This document shows, piece by piece, positions 41,900-47,838 of a stretch of 64,000 nt of DNA. Under the pieces are notes generated by a model. That model did no database searches. It was not told the DNA's origin and saw nothing but the letters and a program-made list of their open reading frames with translations. Where the stretch lies: the NCBI GenBank assembly GCA_951812575.1, contig OX638322.1, forward strand, positions 4,468,501 through 4,532,500, written 5' to 3'. The stretch is from Candidatus Binatia bacterium. Its GTDB lineage: Bacteria > Desulfobacterota > Binatia > Bin18. The position numbers were made by a program, and so were the translations under genes. How positions within the stretch are numbered: the first letter of the stretch is position 1; each line of letters starts with the position of its first letter.

Positions 41900-42739
41900 T
41901 CATAGATCGGAAGGGAAGCTGTTAATCGTCCAACTGCCATCGGGATTCTTGGTGACATCAACGTCGTCGGAAACTCCAAAAGGGCCGAGGATATCCTCAA
42001 GTTCCTGACCAGTATTAAAGCAAGGAATTTCTGGTATAGTCACCGGAAAATCGGGAGGAACGTCAACCTCAACACACCCCTGTCCATCGGCATTCACAGC
42101 AAAACTAAAGTCGACCCCATACCCAAAGACAACGAGAGAGCCACTACACATTTCTCCCCGATCTACAGTCAGATCGGCCATACACTCAAAGAGCCCACTC
42201 CCCATAAAGTCCACGATCTCGAAATGCTGGGTGCTCTGATTCCACTCCAGCACCATGGTATCGCCGGGATTGGGAAAATCATCGACGGTGATCTGCTTGC
42301 TCGCTCCTTCCAGGAAGTCCGCCCCAGGGGTTGCCACCGTGAACGTATTCTCGTCAAACGGCACACCATTATCGTAGGCAATTGCAGTATAGGTCCCGTC
42401 GCCGAGTTCTCCCCAGTTCCAGATGGCCACAAAGCCGACATTATCATGATCATTATCAAGACAGGCGCCGTTGGCGCGGACATCGGGCCGCTCGCTACCG
42501 TAGAGCATCGGCACCGGATTCGAGGTGCGGCCCTCGTTAATGACCATCCGCTCGCCCGCGTCGTTCAAGAATTCCACCGTGATCTCTCCGTCGGCCTGAC
42601 ACTTCCAGCCCGAGATCACCCCAATACCCGACAGGGTGGTCCCGTGGCCGGGAATATCGAGGGAACTGGTGGGTTGGGCGTGTGCCAGAGACGGAACCAA
42701 GACAACGAGCCCGAGGCAGAAACGAAGCAAAAAAGACAT
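41900..42739 (-). CDS. Secreted protein: GWKC module plus one Cys-rich repeat module
   Basis: A 279-residue paralog of the next gene. Signal peptide to about residue 21; GWKC module at 25-175 with G-W-K-C at 44-47, I-W-N-W-G-E-L-G-D-G at 106-115 and D-F-P-N-P-G-D-T at 154-161; one copy of the second module at about 185-279 with R-G-E-M-C-S-G-S, G-Q-G-C-V and D-G-S-W-T-I. The GAGGAG favours ATG 42739 (6-base spacing) over ATG 42745. It is almost contiguous with the paralog downstream (stop to ATG four bases), so the two form an operon. Function unknown. Confidence 0.8.
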   Translation of the reverse strand: MSFLLRFCLGLVVLVPSLAHAQPTSSLDIPGHGTTLSGIGVISGWKCQADGEITVEFLNDAGERMVINEGRTSNPVPMLYGSERPDVRANGACLDNDHDNVGFVAIWNWGELGDGTYTAIAYDNGVPFDENTFTVATPGADFLEGASKQITVDDFPNPGDTMVLEWNQSTQHFEIVDFMGSGLFECMADLTVDRGEMCSGSLVVFGYGVDFSFAVNADGQGCVEVDVPPDFPVTIPEIPCFNTGQELEDILGPFGVSDDVDVTKNPDGSWTINSFPSDL

Positions 42740-42804
42740 CAGCATCTCCTCATAGAAACGTGAGAATAGTACAGCCACATTGTATCTCTTCGTCGGAAGG
42801 GACA

Positions 42805-42825
42805 CAAATTTGGGCAATAATATAC
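42805..42825. repeat. Left arm of a 21-bp imperfect inverted repeat pair
   Basis: CAAATTTGGGCAATAATATAC here pairs with 44036-44056; the reverse complement of the right arm differs at only two of 21 positions. The arms are 1.2 kb apart and enclose the methyltransferase gene. Beyond the 21 bases only weaker similarity continues. Either terminal repeats of a small mobile element, or a shared regulatory site. Confidence 0.5.
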
Positions 42826-43040
42826 TGGACTAACTCGGTCAATCTCTGCTAACTCTCCTGCCATCGACATCAGACAGCGGGTCAGCCCGATTCGGGCCGC
42901 CTGCTCAATAGAATAGCCATACACAGAACCGGGAGTCGCGACCGAGTTCCGGTGAATAGGCAGGGCCTCACTACACTCGCTGTCGTGATGTCGATACAGC
43001 CCGGCATCTCTGCCGAGGCCTCTCGGGACGGAGGTGTGTC

Positions 43041-43982
43041 ATGGTTGACCAGGAACACGAGGCGCTGCAACGCACCCGACAGGTGTGGGAGCATGAAGGG
43101 GGCCAGAAGACGCAGGTGCGGGTCTCCTGGACGGCGATTCCGTATTTTGAAGAACAGGTGGCCCGCCAATTCACCCCCACGTATGCGAACCCGGGCCCGC
43201 ATGCCTTAGCCATTGCGTCGGCCCGGTATGCCTGGGCATTGCTCCGGGACCGGCTCCCGACCACCGCGCACCAAGCCCTCACCGGGGTGGCCTTGCTGTG
43301 TGGGGATATGTCGGCGGACGCCATATTTTTTGAACAGGCCACGGGGGTCCGTTTTCAGGCGGTGCATGGCTACGACCTGAGTCCCCGGCTCTTGGACCAG
43401 TATCGCCCCTCTGGGCTCGTGTTCCATGCCCACCCTGGGGATGCCAACGATCTGGTCTTGGACCGGGCTGCGTTCCATCTGGTGGTCGGGTGTCATGGGG
43501 TCCATCATCTCAAGAATCTCGGGGGCTGTTTTTATCAGGCCGCCAAAGGGCTCGCGCCCGGGGGGCTGCTCTTGTTGCATGAGTGGATCGGGCCGAATTA
43601 TCTCCAGATTCCCTGGCGGAATCGCTGGGTGGCCCGGCTCCTGCTCTATCTCCTGTTCCCATCTCGTGCCAGCCGCACCCTCCTCCAGGGACCACGGAAA
43701 GGCCGCTGGATCATGCCCCGGAAAGAGGAAGTGGAGCCGTCCGAGGCCTGTAATAGCGAAGACTTATGGCCGCAATATGTGCGCTTCTTTCGTCCGCTCC
43801 GGTCGGTGTTCTATGGGGGGTTGGTCTACCCGATGTTTGAAGGCCTGGGCCATCACTATGATGCGACGAAATGGACCCACCGCATCCGGGCACGGGTGGT
43901 GTATGCCCTGGAACGGTGGCTGACGAAATGGCGGCTCATTGCCCCGCTGTTTGTCTCCACGATTGGAGAACCCCGAGACTGA
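43041..43982 (+). CDS. SAM-dependent methyltransferase-like protein
   Basis: A 313-residue protein with the class I methyltransferase order: a V-A-L-L-C-G-D-M motif I near 90 (a degenerate Gly-rich loop), G-Y-D-L-S with an acidic residue near 115, D-A-A-F-H-L-V-V-G-C-H-G-V-H-H near 145-160 (motif IV-like), then P-G-G-L-L-L-L-H-E-W. The C-terminal 130 residues are hydrophobic and basic, with no clear domain. ATG 43041 has GGAGG upstream. It lies between the 21-bp inverted repeats and on the opposite strand to its neighbours. Substrate unknown. Confidence 0.75.
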   Translation: MVDQEHEALQRTRQVWEHEGGQKTQVRVSWTAIPYFEEQVARQFTPTYANPGPHALAIASARYAWALLRDRLPTTAHQALTGVALLCGDMSADAIFFEQATGVRFQAVHGYDLSPRLLDQYRPSGLVFHAHPGDANDLVLDRAAFHLVVGCHGVHHLKNLGGCFYQAAKGLAPGGLLLLHEWIGPNYLQIPWRNRWVARLLLYLLFPSRASRTLLQGPRKGRWIMPRKEEVEPSEACNSEDLWPQYVRFFRPLRSVFYGGLVYPMFEGLGHHYDATKWTHRIRARVVYALERWLTKWRLIAPLFVSTIGEPRD

Positions 43983-44035
43983 CTCGCCCTTTCCGTTTGG
44001 CCTGTGTCCAGTGGCCGTTTCATCGCTTCAGTCAA

Positions 44036-44056
44036 GTGTATTATTACCCAAATTTG
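44036..44056. repeat. Right arm of the 21-bp inverted repeat pair
   Basis: GTGTATTATTACCCAAATTTG; partner of 42805-42825 (19 of 21 positions match when reversed). It stands between the methyltransferase stop and the NhaC gene end. Confidence 0.5.
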
Positions 44057-44071
44057 GACGCCCCCTGGGCT

Positions 44072-45829
44072 TTACGCGGTCAGAAACGCGACACCGGTCC
44101 AGCAGATGGCCGCCAGAGCGGCGGCAACCGAGGCTTGCGGGATCTGTGTCTTGACGTGGTCCATCAGGTCGCAGCCGGTACACATGGCGCTCAGGACGGT
44201 CGTATCCGAGATCGGCGAGCACTGGTCGCCATAGACGCTGCCGTCCATCACCGCGGCAAAGCACAGCGTCATGAACAGCTCGGGGTGGGCAAGACCGTGT
44301 GCCCCGGCAATCGCCCAGGCGAGTGGCATGGCCAGCGGAAACGCTACCGCATAGGTGCCCCAACTCGTCCCGGTGGAAAAGGCAATAATCATGGTCAGGA
44401 GCTGAAGCAGGACCGGCAGGAGAAAATAGGGAATACTCTCGCCGAGCTGGTCAACCAGAAAGACCGCGCCCCCGGTCTGGGTATTGACACCGCCGATCGT
44501 GATGGCCAACAGCAGGATCACAGAGCCGAGCACGACACCCCGGATGCCATCGTGAAACCCGGCCATGAGTTCCTTGAGCGCCATACCCTTGGCCAGCGCC
44601 ATACCCACTGCCAGCAGGAGGGCCGCCCCAAACGCCCAGTGCACATTGGGCGAGTCCGTGACAACAAAGGTGCCGACCGCAATGCCGATCAGCGCGCCCA
44701 GCGGCAGGAAGAACTCCAGCACGTGCGGCGTGTAGCCCGCGGGCACGTTGCTGGCTTGCAATTCCTTGGCACTCAGCGGCTCGGCCCCGTCCGCGTCGAG
44801 CCGGCCGGTGGTGCGGGAGCGGTCTATGGCCGCAGCCAGTCGCTTGCCCAGGAAAAGGGGCTTTTCAACGCCGAGCAAAAACGTCCCGAGAACCGCGAAA
44901 ATGGCATAGAAACAAAACGGGACGCTCTGAAAGAAAAAGCTGATACGGTCCGCTTCGGTCGCCAGAAAACCGACCCCGGAGACAAAGATGAACGCCTGCA
45001 CATAGCCCGGCCAGGCGTTGAACGCGAGCTGTGAGGCAATGGGCGAGGCGGTCGAATCGACAATATAGGCCAGTTCTTCGTGGCTGATATTTTCCTTGTC
45101 GGCAATCGGCTTGACCGTGGTGCCGACCAGTACCGTGCTCATAGTTCCGCCCTGAAAAAAGATGACGCCCAGCATCCAGGCCACCAGCTTGGCGGTCTTT
45201 GGGCCACGCACGAAACGCACGGTCATGAACTCGGCGAAAGCCTGCGCCGCTCCAGTCCGCGACCAGATTCCCATAAGCCCCCCGAGCAGCCACAAATACA
45301 GCAGCAGAATGCCGGCCGCATTGGTCGTGGCCAGAGCAGGAATCAGCACCTGGCCCGTCAGGTCGTACTGACCCAGAATCAGCGCGCCGGAGACAATGCC
45401 ACCCAGTAGCGCGGGGACGGGTTCTCTCGTCACCCAACACAGCAGCACGGCGACAACCGCGGGCAGCAATGACCAATAGCCCCAGTGATACTGGGCGGTG
45501 AGCCGGTAATGGACCTGCGTGTCTTGTCCGTCGCGCGTGACGGTTGCCACAGCAAACTCCTCCGTTACCGCTGGCGCGACGTTCGAGCCGTCGACCCGTT
45601 CCGGGTTGAGTTCTGCATCCTCAATGGGAACCGGCTCGAAATACACGGGATCGCTCCGGGCGATATAGTACAAACGCCCGTCGCTGTCCGTGTGAACATT
45701 CAACACAGCCTGACTCACCGTCCAGGTTGGTGGCACAACTGCGCCGACAACCCAGGAGAGAATCAGGGCACCGGAAAAAATGAAAAAATTAAGCAGAGGC
45801 ATTGATTCAAAGTATTGTGCCACATACAC
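44072..45829 (-). CDS. NhaC-family Na+/H+ antiporter, large form
   Basis: A 585-residue membrane protein, longer than usual. An N-terminal hydrophobic segment (about residues 12-30) is followed by a ~75-residue hydrophilic domain (about 45-115) probably in the periplasm, then about 11 helices. Shared with the first NhaC: F-F-Q-G-G-T-M-S-T-V, Y-I-V-D-S-T-A-S-P-I-A-S, and G-D-Q-C-S-P-I-S-D-T-T-V. The first-half motif differs: F-F-D-D-Y-A-N there, F-F-Q-G-G-T-M-S here, so ion coupling may differ. The start is uncertain (GTG 45829 or ATG 45802). Substrate unknown. Confidence 0.88.
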   Translation of the reverse strand: MYVAQYFESMPLLNFFIFSGALILSWVVGAVVPPTWTVSQAVLNVHTDSDGRLYYIARSDPVYFEPVPIEDAELNPERVDGSNVAPAVTEEFAVATVTRDGQDTQVHYRLTAQYHWGYWSLLPAVVAVLLCWVTREPVPALLGGIVSGALILGQYDLTGQVLIPALATTNAAGILLLYLWLLGGLMGIWSRTGAAQAFAEFMTVRFVRGPKTAKLVAWMLGVIFFQGGTMSTVLVGTTVKPIADKENISHEELAYIVDSTASPIASQLAFNAWPGYVQAFIFVSGVGFLATEADRISFFFQSVPFCFYAIFAVLGTFLLGVEKPLFLGKRLAAAIDRSRTTGRLDADGAEPLSAKELQASNVPAGYTPHVLEFFLPLGALIGIAVGTFVVTDSPNVHWAFGAALLLAVGMALAKGMALKELMAGFHDGIRGVVLGSVILLLAITIGGVNTQTGGAVFLVDQLGESIPYFLLPVLLQLLTMIIAFSTGTSWGTYAVAFPLAMPLAWAIAGAHGLAHPELFMTLCFAAVMDGSVYGDQCSPISDTTVLSAMCTGCDLMDHVKTQIPQASVAAALAAICWTGVAFLTA

Positions 45830-45867
45830 TTTTTCTCTAGCACTGTCACGCAGATGAGAGGGGCTCT

Positions 45868-46182
45868 ATGATAATCAAGTATCGACTTTCACCATCTCGT
45901 ATTGGTATCTCGCTTGCTGCCGCGCTGTTGTTCGGCGTCCCGACTCTGAGTGGGGCTACCCCGACTCGTGAGCAGTGCGAAACCGCGTGGTCCCGGAGTT
46001 CTGCATACGAAACATGTGACACTATAGCTGTTAATGTGAGAGATGATAATTGCTCAATTCATGCCCAATGTACAAAGCTAAATGGGGAGACGGGTTTGCG
46101 CAATAATTTTAGAGGAAGCCGGACAGAGGTCGACGACTTGAACAACTGCGACGGGAAACTTACAGTGAGGTCCTGCGATTAG
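45868..46182 (+). CDS. Small secreted cysteine-containing protein, weakly CVNH-like
   Basis: A 104-residue protein with a signal peptide (hydrophobic 15-25, cleavage near A-T-P-T, residue 31). The mature part has five cysteines in the order C-x-x-x-W, C-D-T-I, C-S-I-H-A-Q-C, N-N-C-D-G-K-L, R-S-C. The S-x-x-Y-E-T-C-D-T-I and N-N-C-D-G-K-L arrangement recalls a cyanovirin-N-homology lectin repeat, but similarity is thin. It diverges from the NhaC gene with a short gap. Likely periplasmic or extracellular. Function uncertain. Confidence 0.5.
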   Translation: MIIKYRLSPSRIGISLAAALLFGVPTLSGATPTREQCETAWSRSSAYETCDTIAVNVRDDNCSIHAQCTKLNGETGLRNNFRGSRTEVDDLNNCDGKLTVRSCD

Positions 46183-46299
46183 TAGCAGGTCGAGTTAAGG
46201 GCTTTCCGTGGTCCTTCATGGACGCCCCGTGCATACCCCGACGCCTCTCCGCTACGCATACTTCGAGGACTTTAAGAGCTGTCTACGACTTTAAGTTTC

Positions 46300-46324
46300 A
46301 CTCCTTTTTTCAGCGGGGCTGAGG
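46300..46324. repeat. 25-bp direct repeat, left copy
   Basis: An ACTCC-T/C-rich segment followed by CAGCGGGGCTGAGG. The same sequence with two mismatches lies at 46833-46857. The pair brackets the coiled-coil gene at a distance of 533 bp, like a duplicated gene-end or target-site motif. Confidence 0.6.
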
Positions 46325-46367
46325 CCTGCGTCTCTAATAATGAATGCCTGCTTCCCATACAGGCATC

Positions 46368-46745
46368 CTAAAATAACTTGAGGGCGGCGAACAGCAGTCC
46401 GGCGATGGCGATTTGAGCGAGCATCATCCTATTGATGGCAGCACTGATTTCGGCTTTCGTATCAGACCGTACAAGGTCAAGATCGGCCCTGAGGGCGGTT
46501 ACTTCCTGCTTGAGATCGGCCCTGAGGGTGGTTACTTCCTGCTTGAGATCGGCCCTGAGGGCGGTTACTTCCTGCTTGAGATCGGCCCTGAGGACGGCTA
46601 CTTCCTGCTTGAGATCGGCCCTGGTAACAATTTCCGAATCCACTCGGCTGATAGCAGCCACAATGACTTCGGCTTGCTTGGTCTCGATGCCGGCCTCCAC
46701 GAATTGCCGCACGGTTTCATGGGTATCGATGGTGTAGGTCGCCAT
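46368..46745 (-). CDS. Coiled-coil membrane-anchored protein (DUF1640/CCDC90-like)
   Basis: A 125-residue protein. The start (T-H-E-T-V-R-Q-F-V-E-A-G-I-E-T-K-Q-A-E) resembles DUF1640 proteins, which are coiled coils with a C-terminal membrane anchor. The centre is four near-exact 11-residue repeats of R-A-D-L-K-Q-E-V-x-x-L (a hendecad coiled coil). The end is a hydrophobic helix (I-A-I-A-G-L-L-F-A-A-L) of about 15 residues. A transmembrane helix plus a cytoplasmic or periplasmic rod is likely. Function of the family unknown. Confidence 0.78.
   Translation of the reverse strand: MATYTIDTHETVRQFVEAGIETKQAEVIVAAISRVDSEIVTRADLKQEVAVLRADLKQEVTALRADLKQEVTTLRADLKQEVTALRADLDLVRSDTKAEISAAINRMMLAQIAIAGLLFAALKLF
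46481..46623 (-). repeat. 33-bp tandem repeat inside the coiled-coil gene, 4.3 copies
   Basis: Four full and one partial copy of a 33-base unit (GATCGGCCCTGAGGGCGGTT plus 13 more bases), nearly identical to each other. It encodes the 11-residue coiled-coil unit. Its uniform length keeps the reading frame, so copy changes would lengthen the rod by one hendecad each. Confidence 0.95.
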
Positions 46746-46832
46746 TTCAGGATCTCCTTTTACCCCCTCTCCTCATCCACTGTTTATCATAGCCGATGCC
46801 TCAAGAGGAGTGGAGCGGGCCGCCCATATTGC

Positions 46833-46857
46833 ACTCCCCTTTTCAGCGGGGCTGAGG
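46833..46857. repeat. 25-bp direct repeat, right copy
   Basis: Right copy of the pair described at 46300-46324, ending just before the PPOX gene's stop region. Confidence 0.6.
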
Positions 46858-46865
46858 GCTAAACG

Positions 46866-47420
46866 CTACCCCACCTTCAACTTATCCCCACCAGCCTCGC
46901 CTCCGCCGCTGGCAACCTGCTCTCGCATTTTCGTACCCTGGTCGTAGAAGCGCGTGGCCCAGATGCCGCTGAAGGGCTCGCCTTCGCCCGGCATGCGCCA
47001 GGTCATGACCTTGGCCGATTCCAGAGCCACGCCGATCAGGGCGCGGGGCTGGTCGTGGGTCTCCGTCAGATAATAGTCGCCCGACTCCTCGTCCACGTAG
47101 CGCAGGGTGATGCGGCGGTAGATGTCCCGCCATTCATCGTCGTGGCCGAGCGGATAGAGAACCTCGGCTTGTCCTTCGACCAGCACCTTGCGATACAGCC
47201 CGGCTTCTTCATCAATCGTAATGGCCACCCGCGCGTCTCTTTGGACGTTGGCCCAGAAGGCCGAATATTTGCGGGGGGTGATGATGATTTTTCCGTCCTC
47301 GTACACAAACCAGACCGGCACCACGCTGGGGCTGCCGTCTGCCTGAAGGGTGGCAAGCCGGGCCAAATGACCCCGTTCCCGGAGAAATGCGTCGCGTTCG
47401 GCAACTGATAATTTTGGCAT
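46866..47420 (-). CDS. Pyridoxamine 5'-phosphate oxidase-family (FMN/F420-binding split-barrel) protein
   Basis: A 184-residue split-barrel protein: R-G-H-L-A-R-L-A-T-L-Q-A-D-G-S-P near 16-31, V-P-V-W-F-V near 35-40, T-P-R-K-Y-S near 48-53 and R-D-A-R-V-A-I-T-I-D near 61-70. Members bind FMN or F420 and reduce small molecules. The acidic/Gly tail is low complexity. ATG 47420 with AGGAGG just upstream. Substrate unknown. A second, shorter member lies at 55274-55735. Confidence 0.85.
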   Translation of the reverse strand: MPKLSVAERDAFLRERGHLARLATLQADGSPSVVPVWFVYEDGKIIITPRKYSAFWANVQRDARVAITIDEEAGLYRKVLVEGQAEVLYPLGHDDEWRDIYRRITLRYVDEESGDYYLTETHDQPRALIGVALESAKVMTWRMPGEGEPFSGIWATRFYDQGTKMREQVASGGGEAGGDKLKVG

Positions 47421-47838
47421 ACGACCTCCTTTTTCTGTTCGTGTCGATGTCGCAAGAGAATGCTTTTTCTCCGCGGTCGTCAACTGCTCCTCTTGCTCGG
47501 CATCCTGTCTCCGGGCGCGCGGGGTTGGAGTCTGGGGGCGAGGGGTCGCCTCGCCCCAAGGCCCCCTGCGCCTCCTGGGAGGGCGGCCATTTTGGCCGCC
47601 ATGCGGGCTGGAAGCCCGCACTCCTGGAGCACCACCCCTTCGAGGACCCGCGAAACAATGTGCATCACACGTCTTGGGAGGGAAAGAGGAAACGTGTCAA
47701 CATCTACCTATTGCTGAAGGACTCGTTTCCTCTTTGTGCTACGTAGCGGCGGGGTGGGTTCCTGTTCATCCCCCGTCTCCCGGCCCCGGCCGCTGGATGC
47801 CGGATCACGTCCGGCATGACGCGAGTGCCACACCGTGG
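47421..47838. other. Intergenic region packed with palindromic repeats
   Basis: No gene is supported here (418 bases). It holds, in order: a GGCGGCCA/TGGCCGCC palindrome at 47582-47600; a GCGGGCT/AGCCCGC hairpin at 47603-47619; the AAAGAGGAAACGTG element (47673-47761); and an ATGCCGGA/TCCGGCAT palindrome at 47797-47817. Open frames seen here have no family likeness. Such repeat-dense gaps are usually landing sites or reservoirs for small non-autonomous elements. Confidence 0.7.
47673..47761. repeat. 89-bp GAGGAAACGTG element, copy 1
   Basis: Runs from CTTGGGAGGGAAAGAGGAAACG to CGGCGGGGTGGGTTC. An almost identical copy in opposite orientation lies at 54724-54811. The core is itself a dyad (AGGAAACGTGTCAACA ... 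CGTTTCCTCTTT), cleaner in copy 2. The two copies flank the cadherin-like gene and der. Confidence 0.85.

Noticed and set aside
42739..42924. A 61-codon minus-strand frame upstream of the secreted pair
   Set aside because: It lacks an RBS and any family likeness and is not supported by codon pattern.
46481..46623. Possible CRISPR or satellite repeats
   Set aside because: The 33-bp units have no unique spacers and keep the reading frame of a coiled-coil protein.
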